Assembly (NCBI GenBank): GCA_006386115.1
Contig: VFIW01000010.1
Coordinates: 1-64,000, forward strand
Length of the DNA stretch: 64,000 bases
DNA from: Globisporangium splendens
Lineage: Eukaryota > Oomycota > Peronosporomycetes > Pythiales > Pythiaceae
Direction of reading: 5' to 3'
Shown here: in pieces, positions 10,821 through 20,034 of the stretch
Layout of the letters: every line of letters starts with the position of its first letter
Numbering within the stretch: position 1 is the stretch's first letter
The notes under the pieces: generated by a model
The model's database searches: none
What the model was told of the DNA's origin: nothing
What the model saw: only the letters and a program-made list of their open reading frames with translations
Made by a program: the position numbers and the translations under genes

Positions 10821-11203
10821 TGATAAAGGTCAAGAGTGCAGAGGAAGGATGATTCGAACTTGAGATGGCAAATTGGAAAGTAAGATTGTTTAAGGTTGGT
10901 CTCCTACCCGTGCGACACTGAGCGTGTCCACTCGGTGTTGGACACAAACGGAGGCTCCTGTGAGCCACAAGATCCTGAGATGTACGGAGAGGATCTAACC
11001 AATCAAAATGCACTATCCTACGCTGTCACCCTAAAGATTCCCCAACATTCAATGATTATGCTACGAGACATGAACAATGCTTACGCTCTATGAGAAATTC
11101 CAGTGTTTACGCTTGGCGTAAACAAGTGTCCCATAGGGGAACGTTCCACGAAAGAGACGTGCGGTTGGCATCGTTCGTACCACAAACACGGTACATCTCA
11201 ATA
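10821..11203 (-). repeat. 5' LTR of C2 (383 bp)
   Basis: It runs from TGATAAAGG (10821) to CTCAATA (11203) in plus-strand reading and is followed by the TSD copy GTCTG. Confidence 0.93.
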
Positions 11204-12027
11204 GTCTGCTTTGGTATGATACGACGCGCTCATGGCCGTCATCATCCTTCCGCATCAGCGCACAGCCGATTGCAAAGTCACTGGCATCGCACACGACACT
11301 AATAGCTTTCGTGTGGTCCGGCAACGCCAGGACAGGAGCGCGAACAAGCGACTCCTTCACGTCAATGAATGCATTCATGACATCGTTGGTCCAGTCCCAT
11401 TCGACATCCTTTTTCAAGAGATGCGTGAGTGGACGGACTCTCGCCGCATAGTTGTGGCTGTACTTGTGCAAATAGTTTGCCAAGCCAAGCCACTTGCGCA
11501 AATCCTTGACGTTCTTTGGGATCGGCCAGTCGGCGATCGCCTTGATCTTCTCTGGGTCCGCGCGGACTCCAGCCTTGCCAACATAGCAGCCCAGGATCGG
11601 AATCTCTGAGGCGCCAAAGATGCACTTCTTCAGGTTGCAATACAGACTGTTGTCTCGTAAGCACTGCAACACTGAGCGCAAATGTCTCTTGTGCACGTCA
11701 ACGGCACTGAGATCTCCTTCGGCACGACTGTGCACGAAGATGTCATCGAAATAGCTCGGTGCGTACGCACGATGAGGACGCAGAAGATGCGTTACCAGAC
11801 GATTGAACGTCGCTGGTGCATTCTTCAGACCTTGCGGTATAACGAGCCACTCCCACAGCATTCGGCTGGGTGTGCTTACTGCCGTCAAGGGAACGTCACT
11901 CTCTCGCATGAGGATCTGATAGAACCCATCCATCAGATCCAATGCTGAGAACACAGTTGAGCCGCCCATTAAGTCGATCAAGACATCCTTTCTTGGGATC
12001 GGCGTTTGTGCCGGAATGGTGGCGGCG
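11204..12027 (-). pseudogene. G1 pol fragment: reverse transcriptase
   Basis: This is the RT core of G1 between the C2 and C5 insertions: STVFSALDLMDGFYQI, LWEWLVIPQGLKNAP, the catalytic SYFDDIFVHS, LGLANYLHKY and the start of RNase H (VVCDASDFAIG). The frame is open across the fragment and joins exactly to the pieces at 6440 and 16826 when C2 and C5 are removed. Confidence 0.93.
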
Positions 12028-12338
12028 TGTTGTGAAGACGCCTCGATCTGCTACTGCCTGATACCGGTATCTACCGGTGATACCGACCTCCACTCATGGC
12101 ATCGCAGTCATTCAGTGTTTACGCTATTGTGTTTACGACAGGTAAGACATGATTGTGGGTGCAGGATCTGATCGCACCCACCAGCTGTTTATGTGTAACG
12201 TTCCCAGTGGATAGTAGAGACAAGAATCCAGTAGGAATCCAGTAGGCTTAGATGTAGCATGTGTGCATGTGAACTAAGGACCTCATTCAATCAACCACTT
12301 TGCATTTTGCATCCCACCACTCAAGCAGCTTTCCAACA
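12028..12338 (+). repeat. 5' LTR of C5 (311 bp)
   Basis: It matches 16514-16825 with only scattered differences. It contains the 12-bp perfect palindrome GATACCGGTATC followed by a second TACCGGTGATACC motif. Confidence 0.95.
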
Positions 12339-12350
12339 GGTTATGAGCCC
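12339..12350 (+). other. Primer binding site of C5 overlapping the gag start codon
   Basis: GGTTATGAGCCC directly follows the LTR, as in C2 and C3, although the LTRs of the two families are unrelated. The gag ATG is 12343-12345, inside the site. The match to the initiator tRNA-Met anticodon arm is established knowledge of copia-type priming; its use here is inferred. Confidence 0.75.
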
Positions 12351-14949
12351 AAGCTCGTACGACTCTGCCTCCGCCGCCTCCACCACCAACGCAACCATGG
12401 ACCACGCCAGCACCGCCCGCATCAACAAGTTCGACGGGAACAACTTCCACGCGTGGAAGTTCAAGATGCAGATGGTGCTCGAAGAACGTGACCTGTGGGA
12501 GGTCGTGAGCGGGGAAGTGAAGCCCGAGCACTGTGTGACCGAACTGGACCAAGCGACGTTCAAGAGGAAGTCTCGCAAGGCGATGGCGATCATCTGCCTC
12601 GCGATGGAAGACTCGCAACTGCCGTTGGTTCGCTCGGCGAGTGGTGCGCATGATGCATGGCCAAGACTGGAAGACCACTTCGAGAAGAAGAGCCTCGCGA
12701 ACAAGCTCTTTCTTCGTCGTCGTTTCTTCACGACCATGATGGAAGAAGGTGATGATGTGCTCGCGCACATCAACAAGGTCAAGACTCTGGCGGAACAGCT
12801 CGACGCGGTCGGCGCTCCGGTCAGCGAGGACGACTTGGTGATCACGCTTCTCGGCAGCCTGAGCGAGTCGTACCAGTTCCTGATCACGGCATTGGAATCG
12901 CGTTCTGACACGTTGACATGGGAGCTCGTGACGTCTCGGCTCCTGCATGAAGACATAAAGCGCAAGGAGCAAGGCGGCGACGGGGTCGCTGCAGGCCAAG
13001 CGTTCATGACGGGAGACAAGAAGCGGAGTACGTGGCCAGGCAAGAAGACTGGCGCGTGCAACTACTGCGGCAAGACGGGTCATTGGATCGCGGAGTGTCC
13101 CTCACGGATCCATGACAACGCGGACCGGCAACGTCCGCAGCGTGCGAATGTGGCACACAACCAAGACGAAGACTCGGGCGATTTCCTGTTTGCGGTCGGC
13201 AAGGGGAGCGGCGACGACGCCAAGAACCCGACATGGCTCATCGACTCGGGTGCGACGCAGCACATGTCGTACTCGAAACGGTTCATGACCAAGTACAAGA
13301 CCATCGATCCAGTCGACGTACACCTCGCAGACGACGGAGTCGTGCAAGCGATCGGCAGCGGCGACATCGTGATGATGATGAAGACTCCAAGTGGCGTCAA
13401 GAAGGGTGTGCTCACGAACGTGTGGCACATCCCCAAACTGACGCGCAACTTGTTCTCGGTCGGCCGATTCACCAAGGATGTCGCGCCAATGACGTTCGAC
13501 ACCAGCGTTTGCTACGTGAACCTCAAGAACCAGAAGTGGAAGATCGGCGAGCGCGCCGGCAAGGGTCTGTTCAAGCTGTGCATGACGCCTGCGCAAGCGG
13601 AGAGTGCGAGCGTCGCGAGTGTGCCCGAAGCGCCGCGGATGAACAAGTCGTACTTGTGGCACCTTCGACTCGGCCACATCGGCCACGGCGGACTCGACGC
13701 GATAGTGAAGCAGAAGCTCGGCGTCGGCATCGACATCGCGTCGGTGAGCAAGTGGGAGCTCTGCAGCGGATGTGCGCTCGGTAAGCAGACGCGAGTGAAT
13801 TTCCAGTCGACTGCTCCCGAGCGCGCCAAGAGCGTGCTCGACGTCGTGCACAGCGATGTGTGCGGTCCAATGCAGACGGCGACGTTCTCCGACAAACGCT
13901 ACTTCGTGACGTTCATCGACGACAAGTCGCGGTTCTGTGTGGTGTTCCTGCTTCGCAGCAAGTCGGAAGTGCTGGACAAGTTCGTGCAGTTCGTCAAGTT
14001 TGCTGAGACCCAGACCGGGAGGCGTGTGAAGGTGCTTCGGAGCGACAACGGCGGCGAGTACGTGTCCAACAAGTTCGCCGCGTTCTGCCGCAACCGAGGC
14101 ATCGTGCAGCAGTTCACGCCGCCGTACACTCCCCAGCTCAACGGAGTGGCCGAGCGCATGATTCGGACGTTGGTCGAGAGTGCGCGGTGCATGATCGAGC
14201 ACGCGGGACTGTCCAAGCGCTACTGGGGTGAAGCAGTGACGACGGCAGCGTTTCTGCGCAATCGGTGTCCGACGCGAGCGACCGGTCACGACAAGTCTCC
14301 ACACGAGGTGTGGACGCAGAAGAAGCCGTTGTTGAAGAATCTGAAGGTCTTCGGGTGTCACGCGTACGTGCACGTGCCAAGCGAGAAGCGGTCGAAGCTC
14401 GACGCGCGGTCGGTATTGTGTCGCTTCTTGGGCTACTCGGACCACGAGAAGACGTATCGGTTCGAGGAGCTGTCGAGCAGCCGGATTGTAGTGAGCCGCG
14501 ACGCGCAGTTCATGGAAGACACGTTCGACAGCGGCAAGCACGGACAAGTCGGCAGCAAGGCAATCGAGTTTCGTGACACGGATGGAGCGACCGACGGTGA
14601 AGACGACGACGACAACGACAACGAGGACAGCGACAAAGACATGAACGAGCAACCGGCGGAGCCAGAATCGACGAACGAACGGCCGCAGTGGCAGCAACGT
14701 CAACCTCCGCGTCGGCAGCCACAGCGACCGCAGCAGCCGAATGTCGAGTACCCACCGGGGTCCAAGCGCCATTCGCGGACGCACTCGCTCGAAGCTTTGT
14801 CGGAGCCACCCGTGGAGAAGCGTTACGGACGAGTGGGTCGCACAAGTGGAGCAAGTTCGACGCCAGGTCCAAGGCCATCACTCGATGACACGTCGGCGCT
14901 ACTCGCATCGATTGAAGAAGAAGAAGAATGTGCTCACGTCGTGTATTGA
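12343..14949 (+). CDS. C5 gag-protease-integrase (868 aa, ends at in-frame TGA)
   Basis: Starts at the ATG in the primer binding site (MSPSSYDSAS), not at an upstream in-frame ATG that lies in the LTR. In order it shows a Copia-type gag (FHAWKFKMQMVLEE), a CCHC knuckle (CNYCGKTGHWIAEC, about residue 238), protease (LIDSGATQHM, about 297), the pre-integrase finger (HLRLGHIGHGG ... CSGCALGK) and the integrase catalytic triad D505, D568 and E604, the last two 36 apart as in D,D(35)E enzymes. An Asp/Glu- then Gln/Arg-rich linker precedes the stop. The TGA at 14947-14949 separates it from RT in the same frame, and C1 has the same TGA. Confidence 0.93.
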   Translation: MSPSSYDSASAASTTNATMDHASTARINKFDGNNFHAWKFKMQMVLEERDLWEVVSGEVKPEHCVTELDQATFKRKSRKAMAIICLAMEDSQLPLVRSASGAHDAWPRLEDHFEKKSLANKLFLRRRFFTTMMEEGDDVLAHINKVKTLAEQLDAVGAPVSEDDLVITLLGSLSESYQFLITALESRSDTLTWELVTSRLLHEDIKRKEQGGDGVAAGQAFMTGDKKRSTWPGKKTGACNYCGKTGHWIAECPSRIHDNADRQRPQRANVAHNQDEDSGDFLFAVGKGSGDDAKNPTWLIDSGATQHMSYSKRFMTKYKTIDPVDVHLADDGVVQAIGSGDIVMMMKTPSGVKKGVLTNVWHIPKLTRNLFSVGRFTKDVAPMTFDTSVCYVNLKNQKWKIGERAGKGLFKLCMTPAQAESASVASVPEAPRMNKSYLWHLRLGHIGHGGLDAIVKQKLGVGIDIASVSKWELCSGCALGKQTRVNFQSTAPERAKSVLDVVHSDVCGPMQTATFSDKRYFVTFIDDKSRFCVVFLLRSKSEVLDKFVQFVKFAETQTGRRVKVLRSDNGGEYVSNKFAAFCRNRGIVQQFTPPYTPQLNGVAERMIRTLVESARCMIEHAGLSKRYWGEAVTTAAFLRNRCPTRATGHDKSPHEVWTQKKPLLKNLKVFGCHAYVHVPSEKRSKLDARSVLCRFLGYSDHEKTYRFEELSSSRIVVSRDAQFMEDTFDSGKHGQVGSKAIEFRDTDGATDGEDDDDNDNEDSDKDMNEQPAEPESTNERPQWQQRQPPRRQPQRPQQPNVEYPPGSKRHSRTHSLEALSEPPVEKRYGRVGRTSGASSTPGPRPSLDDTSALLASIEEEEECAHVVY

Positions 14950-16521
14950 GTGGGAGATTTGCCGACGTCGTTCGAGTCGGCGATGGAATCCAGCGACGCA
15001 AGCAAGTGGATGGAAGCGTGCGACTCCGAGTTCGAGTCGCTGTGCAAGAACAAGACGTGGGAGCTCGTGCCTTTGCCACGTGGTCGCAAGGCCATCAGCA
15101 GCAAGTGGGTGTTCAAGGTGAAGGAGACCGTCGAGGGTCTTGTCGAGCGGTACAAGGCACGTCTCGTGGCGAAGGGTTTCCTGCAGAAGTACGGCGTGGA
15201 CTTCGAAGAGACGTTCGCGCCGGTGGCCAAGTTCGCGTCGATCCGGATCATTTTGAGCATCGCGGCGCAGTACAAGCTCGTGCTGCACCAGATGGACGTC
15301 AAGACGGCGTTCCTCAACGGCCTGCTCGAGGAAGAGATCTACATGAAGCAGCCCGTGGGATTCGTCGACCCCAAGTATCCCGACCATGTGTGCAAGCTCA
15401 AGCGCGCGTTGTACGGTCTCAAGCAGTCGCCTCGCATGTGGAACCACATCATCGACGAGTTCATGCGCAAGATCGGCTTCACCAAGTGCGAGATGGACCA
15501 CTGCGTGTACGTCAAGCGTGACGACAAGGCCACGATGTTCGTGGTGCTCTACGTCGACGACCTCATCCTCGCGTGCAACGACATGGATCTACTCGCGGCG
15601 ACCAAGCGTGCGTTGAGTGAGCGCTTTGAGATGTCCGACCTCGGTGAGCTCAAGTACTGCCTCGGCATGGAAGTCGAGCGTGATGACAAGTCGGGCGACG
15701 TGTCGATGCGGCAGACCAAGTTCGGCATGCAAGACTGCAAGCCCGTGAAGACACCACAAGGCCCCGGACTGAGGTTGACCAAGAGCATGTGCGAAGGTGG
15801 CTGCAAGCACGACGACACCATGAAGGGTGTGCCATACCGCAGTGCCGTCGGTGCTGTGATGTACTTGATGGTTGGTACTCGTCCAGACCTCGCCGCGGCC
15901 GTGGGCACGCTGAGTCAGTTCGCCTCCGACCCGTGTCCGACGCACTGGCAAGCCCTCAAGCGCGTGCTCCGTTACCTGCAAGCGACTCCGACGCACGGCA
16001 TTCGTTTCTCCGGCTCTGGCGATGGCGAGCTGATCGGCTACTCGGACGCGGACTGGGCGGGCGACATCGAGACTCGACGCAGCACCAGCGGCTACGTGTT
16101 CGTGCTCAACGATGGCTGCATCAGCTGGCGCAGCAAGAAGCAGCGCACCGTGGCTCTCTCGTCAACCGAAGCCGAGTACATGGCGCTGTCGGAAGCGACC
16201 CAAGAGGCAGTATGGCTCAAGGCGTTCATGCGTGAGCTCGGCGAAGATGCGGGCGACGGTGCGTTGACGGTGTTCGAAGACAACCAAGGCGCGATCGCGT
16301 TGGCCAAGAACCCGGAGTTCCACAAGCGCACCAAGCACATCGACATCCGCTACCACTTCGTGCGCGAGAAGGTCGAGGACGGTCAAGTGGTGCTGGAGTA
16401 CTGTTCGACGCAGGAGATGCTCGCGGACCTCATGACGAAGCCGATCGCCGCCGCACAGTTCGACGCTCTTCGCACCAAGTTGGGCATCCAAGTCGCTATC
16501 GAGTCGAGTGGGGTGTTGTGA
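14950..16521 (+). CDS. C5 reverse transcriptase-RNase H (in frame with the preceding ORF)
   Basis: It directly continues the gag-PR-IN frame after one TGA. It shows the RT entry ([24 protein letters not shown]), [12 protein letters not shown], the catalytic LYVDDLILA (about 15545-15571), and RNase H ([54 protein letters not shown]). There is no ATG at the start, so expression would need readthrough of the TGA or the copy is dead. A 21-bp in-frame deletion at about 15720 relative to C1 (34243-34263) removes seven residues after the RT core. The stop lies just inside the 3' LTR. Confidence 0.9.
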   Translation: MGDLPTSFESAMESSDASKWMEACDSEFESLCKNKTWELVPLPRGRKAISSKWVFKVKETVEGLVERYKARLVAKGFLQKYGVDFEETFAPVAKFASIRIILSIAAQYKLVLHQMDVKTAFLNGLLEEEIYMKQPVGFVDPKYPDHVCKLKRALYGLKQSPRMWNHIIDEFMRKIGFTKCEMDHCVYVKRDDKATMFVVLYVDDLILACNDMDLLAATKRALSERFEMSDLGELKYCLGMEVERDDKSGDVSMRQTKFGMQDCKPVKTPQGPGLRLTKSMCEGGCKHDDTMKGVPYRSAVGAVMYLMVGTRPDLAAAVGTLSQFASDPCPTHWQALKRVLRYLQATPTHGIRFSGSGDGELIGYSDADWAGDIETRRSTSGYVFVLNDGCISWRSKKQRTVALSSTEAEYMALSEATQEAVWLKAFMRELGEDAGDGALTVFEDNQGAIALAKNPEFHKRTKHIDIRYHFVREKVEDGQVVLEYCSTQEMLADLMTKPIAAAQFDALRTKLGIQVAIESSGVL

Positions 16522-16825
16522 AGACGCCTCGATCTGCTACTGCCTGATACCGGTATCTACCGGTGATACCGACCTCCACTCATGGCATCGCAGTCATTCC
16601 AGTGTTTACGCTATTATGTTTATGACAGGTAAGACATGATTGTGGGTGCAGGATCTGATCGCACCCACCAGCTGTTTATGTGTAACGTTCCTAGTGGATA
16701 GTACAGACAAGAATCCAGTAGGAATCCATTAGGCTTAGATGTAGCATGTGTGCATGTGAACTAAGGACCTCATTCAATCAACTACTTTGCATTTTGCATC
16801 CAACCACTCAAGCAGCTTTCCAACA
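16514..16825 (+). repeat. 3' LTR of C5 (312 bp)
   Basis: TGTTGTG at 16514 to CCAACA at 16825, then the TSD CGGCG. Confidence 0.95.
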
Positions 16826-18404
16826 CGGCGTTCAGCTTGTTGAAAGCGTGAACAATGCGCCAGCCACCAGTCGCTTTCCGCACACAAAACGTGGGTGAGC
16901 TATGTGGAGACTTGCTTTCTCTCACATGACCGGCGAGGGCTCGTTTCGCGAAGAACTCGTCGATAGCCTCAACCTGCTCGCGGGGCAGCGGTCATTGTCT
17001 GGTCACGCAATATTTGCTCCCGGGCTCGAGACCGATCTCGTGCCGTACGCCACGGTCAACGGGCAGGGCACTTGGCACTTTGTCGGGGAACACATCTTTG
17101 AACTCCCACAACAAGTCAAAGTATGGACTGCCTTTCACGGCGTCCCAGTCCTGAGCAGCAAACCGCCTCTGTTTGTCTGACTCCAAAACACTCTCATCCG
17201 CAGTGGACGAGGTGCACAGTTCGCTACGCGTAAACGCGGTAGGAACGACGATCTCGCGGATCTGATCACGCTCTAGATCCGTAAGAAAGAGCTCCAAGCT
17301 CATTTCTTCGAGGGATACGATCGCCTCAACGGTACTCGGCAGCTCATGGAGCGCCGCAAATTCAGCGAAGAACACTTCGTCTGATGCGTTTGCTTCCGGA
17401 CTGCGCTTTGCGCGTCTGAGTGCCACGTCAACGTGAGCGCGATCTATCGACGGATCCGAGATCCTGTCAAAGGCGCGCAGCGAAGCTGCAGCTGCGTTGA
17501 GAGATGGGGCAATCGTGTGCGAGGCGGCCGTTTCCTCAGCAACAGATGCCAATGCACTGTCTCTCTTGCGAGCTGACAACTTGCGTCACCCTCGTCGGTT
17601 GATGCGAACACGCGACCTCGCGGTTCTGAGCTCTAGTACTGCACCGTCAGGGTGGTACGAGCTGGCTGACGCGTGTACGCCTGTACTGTCGCTGTCACTT
17701 GCGGGGGCTGGCTCGGATGCTCTGGAGCCGCACACTTGCGCACCAGTGTCCACGTCTGGACTTTCTGGCGCTTCCGCACAAACTGGGCTCCCTGCCACAG
17801 TGTATCGCTTCGCTGGGCTCTCTGCCGCAGCGTGTGTGTTTGAAGCAGGGCTACCTGCCGCCGCGTGTCTTCCAGCTGGGCTACCTGCCGCCGCGTGTCT
17901 TCCAGCTGGGCTACCTGCCGCAGCGTGTTCAACGCTCACATCCATAGCGTGGAAATATTCCCGCAATCTTCGCTCTTCATCAGAGGAAGGGGTGGAGCTC
18001 CCGATTGTGCGTGCTCGCCAATCGATCCAAGGCTGGTGTTTCGCCAGCCAAGGCATTCCTAGGATGAGGTCGTACTTCGACCCCATCGCTAGTACTACGA
18101 ATGTTTCTTTGCAGACAAAGTCGCAAAACCTGAAAGAGAGTTCAACTCGAACTCCTTCAGTGTGTACTGTCGACCCATCGGCCAGACGTACGATCATCTT
18201 CTCGCGCTTGCCAGTGTGTACAAGTCGCTCATACGCTTGCAGACTCTGTTTCAGAGCTGACTTAGAGACGAAGTTCTGTGACGCACCGCAGTCAACAAGA
18301 ACCGTCATTTTCTTCTCATAGCCCTTCACATCGGCGCTATATACCAACATCTCACTCGGAGCCTTGTTGCCAAGAGCTCCTGGGACTAAGCTTCCCATCT
18401 GCAC
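16826..18404 (-). pseudogene. G1 protease and N-terminal RT region
   Basis: Minus-strand continuation of G1. The protease is at the left of the protein (VLVDCGASQNFVS, then IVRLADGSTV and DLILGMPWLAKHQP). It is followed by a Pro/Ala-rich linker with a short tandem repeat and by the RT entry (VDRGVRHEIGLEPGSKYCVTRQ). An in-frame TGA at 17588-17586 interrupts the linker. The frame lies -1 relative to gag (see the site at 18441-18485). Ends at the C5 insertion. Confidence 0.9.
17844..17930 (-). repeat. 30-bp tandem repeat in the G1 protease-RT linker
   Basis: The plus-strand phrase GGGCTACCTGCCGC recurs with a 30-bp period (three copies, the outer ones diverged). It encodes SPAGRHAAAG units on the minus strand. 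Confidence 0.85.
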
Positions 18405-18440
18405 GACTCTAGTAGTCGGCGATGCCGAAGCTATAGAGTC

Positions 18441-18485
18441 CGTCTCAGTAGAGCGTCCCGCTTCTACTGAGACGTTCCGTTTCCC
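18441..18485 (-). promoter_or_regulatory. Predicted -1 ribosomal frameshift site of G1
   Basis: On the minus strand the heptamer G GGA AAC (18485-18479) lies in the gag frame. After a 4-nt spacer there is a perfect 12-bp hairpin (CGTCTCAGTAGA / TCTACTGAGACG, 18474-18441) with a 10-nt loop. The gag stop TAG is inside the 5' arm. The protease/pol frame is open in the -1 frame across this site. G GGA AAC is an established -1 slippery heptamer. Confidence 0.8.
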
Positions 18486-19271
18486 TTTCTTGCCGCAGCG
18501 GATCTGCCACCTCGATGAGCGTGGTTACCGCGCGGCGGTTGGTAGTCTCTCGCCTGATTTCCAGTGCGAGGAGCGGACTGCCTTGGAGCGGGACACTTCG
18601 ACTGATAGTGTCCTCGCTTGCCACAATTGAAGCAGACCACTTCGGCGCTGCTAAGATCCATTGGCATCGGGCCATGGAAGCGCTGTCCGTTCGTGACTGC
18701 TCGGTGGCTGGTATGCGCACCATTGTGGCGGCCAGCGTTCCAATCAGGTCGACTGACTCTGAATGATTGCTGCTCAACGAGCGCAATGCGGATCGCATCT
18801 TCCATCGTGGCCGGCAAGCGTCGGTACAGCTCCTGACGCGCTGGTCCACTGTTGAGGCCGTTGAGAAACGCAGGCACTTTCACAGACTCAGGCAAAGGGC
18901 TGGTCGTGATCGCCGCGCATAGACTTCTCATCTCCTGGATGTATCGTTCCAGCGAGAGCTTCCCTTGTCTCAAGGAGAAGAAACGACCTTGCAACAGCAC
19001 TTCGTTGTTCGGAGGCTGATACATGGCGGTGATTTTCGCACGGAAAATATCCCACGTGTCGAACGCACACTCATCGGCGAGCAACGTCGAGAATGCCCAT
19101 TCCGACGCTCGACCGCGCAGGTTCGAGATGGCGTAAGACACCATCTGCTCGTTGCTGTCGATGAGCTGAGCCTTGGCGCAACGCTCCACGGCAAGTAGCC
19201 AGTGGATGAGCTTGTCGCCATCCGCACCATCGAATTTCGGAGCGTCAATCTTGACAGCTCTTGGGCGGGGA
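18464..19271 (-). CDS. G1 gag, main part
   Basis: This is the capsid-like region of the Gypsy gag: KIDAPKFDGADGDKLIHWL, the conserved SNLRGRASEWAF, and FRAKITAMYQPPNNE with RFFSLRQGKLSLERYI. It ends in a CCHC knuckle (CFNCGKRGHYQSKC) and a basic tail before the TAG at 18464. The N-terminus is cut at the G2 insertion (19271) and continues at 26897-27047. An apparent ATG at 19294 comes from the G2 LTR and is not the real start. Confidence 0.9.
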
Positions 19272-19928
19272 TGTAATGGGCTATACCTAGCCATTACATG
19301 AAGGTGGATCTGTTCCCAGATCTAGTGTGCCACACACCACCTTCAGTGTGCATTGTGGAGAGACAATTAACAAAGGTATTACGGTACGACAGTCCCCACA
19401 TGCACATGTGACGTCATCCCATGACGTCACGAGCGCTCTCTGTACTGATCAGTGCAGAATGTTGTTCACATGTACTAATCAGTACAGAGTGATGACATCC
19501 ATGTACTAATCAAGTACTGAGTGATGGTTCCTACTTGGGAAACTGCACTGGTGATGAGACCGACGTGTGTCTGCCACCTGAAGCGAGTGGCTGTAGCCAA
19601 TCACTTTGCAGGGAATTTTCCACGGGACTTCAAGTTCAAGCTTCTCGAAGATCTCGTGGGTTCAACCTCAGTGTACCCAAGGTTTTATATATATCATATT
19701 CATAGGTTTTATTGTGTATGTTTAGGTTTTAGTTATAAAACCTCTAGGAGCCCTTGGGGTTCATTTACAAGTAGCGACAGGAACCATAAGCATTTTTAAT
19801 TCTGTTGCAATTTTACCCTCAAGTACTCAAGTCGTCTTCTCTCCCTCCAAGTCGGGAGATCGCTTCCTCAAGTCGCACAAGCGTGTGTGCCGTGTTTCGG
19901 GGACTGTTGTGAACAGCGCCCCATTACA
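19272..19928 (+). repeat. 5' LTR of G2 (type A, 657 bp)
   Basis: Begins with the inverted repeat TGTAATGG...CCATTACA. It carries two TGACGTCA sites, three tandem GTACTAATCAGTAC-like palindromes (19441-19527), a TATA-like TTTTATATATATC (about 19683) and the AGGTTTTA/TAAAACCT hairpin. The candidate tRNA primer site starts TGGTAGCACTTCG two bases after the LTR (19931) and is shared with G3 and G4; the tRNA is not identified. Confidence 0.95.
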
Positions 19929-20034
19929 CCTGGTAGCACTTCGAGCGGTCCTTCCAGCGACCAAGTCAAGAAAGGTTTGACGAAGCGGCTTTGAGCACTT
20001 CGCGCATTCCTGTCCAAGACCTACTTCCGTCTAT

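Larger units (their letters stand above)
6441..11203 (-). mobile_element. C2: full-length Ty1/Copia (beta) element inserted in G1
   Basis: Two LTRs of 382-383 bp flank a gag-pol region on the minus strand. The 5-bp target-site duplication GTCTG lies at 6436-6440 and 11204-11208, inside G1 pol, and deleting one copy plus the element restores the G1 frame. That places the LTR edges at TGATAAAGG (6441) and CTCAATA (11203). It is closely similar to C3 and C4. Confidence 0.95.
12028..16825 (+). mobile_element. C5: full-length Ty1/Copia (alpha) element inserted in G1
   Basis: LTRs of 311 and 312 bp begin TGTTGTG and end CCAACA. They are flanked by the TSD CGGCG at 12023-12027 and 16826-16830, inside G1. 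The internal region has a half-tRNA primer site and a nearly intact gag-pol interrupted by one in-frame TGA. The low LTR divergence suggests a recent insertion. Confidence 0.96.

Noticed and set aside
13102..14784. 560-codon ORF antisense to C5 gag-integrase
   Set aside because: It lies in the phase where second codon positions face each other, which commonly stays open opposite GC-rich coding sequence. It is Arg/Leu/His-rich without domain signals, and it covers a region where the sense protein is fully explained.
17844..17930. CRISPR-like array
   Set aside because: The repeats are contiguous, in frame and without spacers. They encode a low-complexity linker of a retrotransposon polyprotein.
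19272..19294. ATG at 19294 as the start of G1 gag
   Set aside because: That ATG is in the G2 LTR, inserted later. The gag N-terminus continues on the other side of G2 at 26897-27047.
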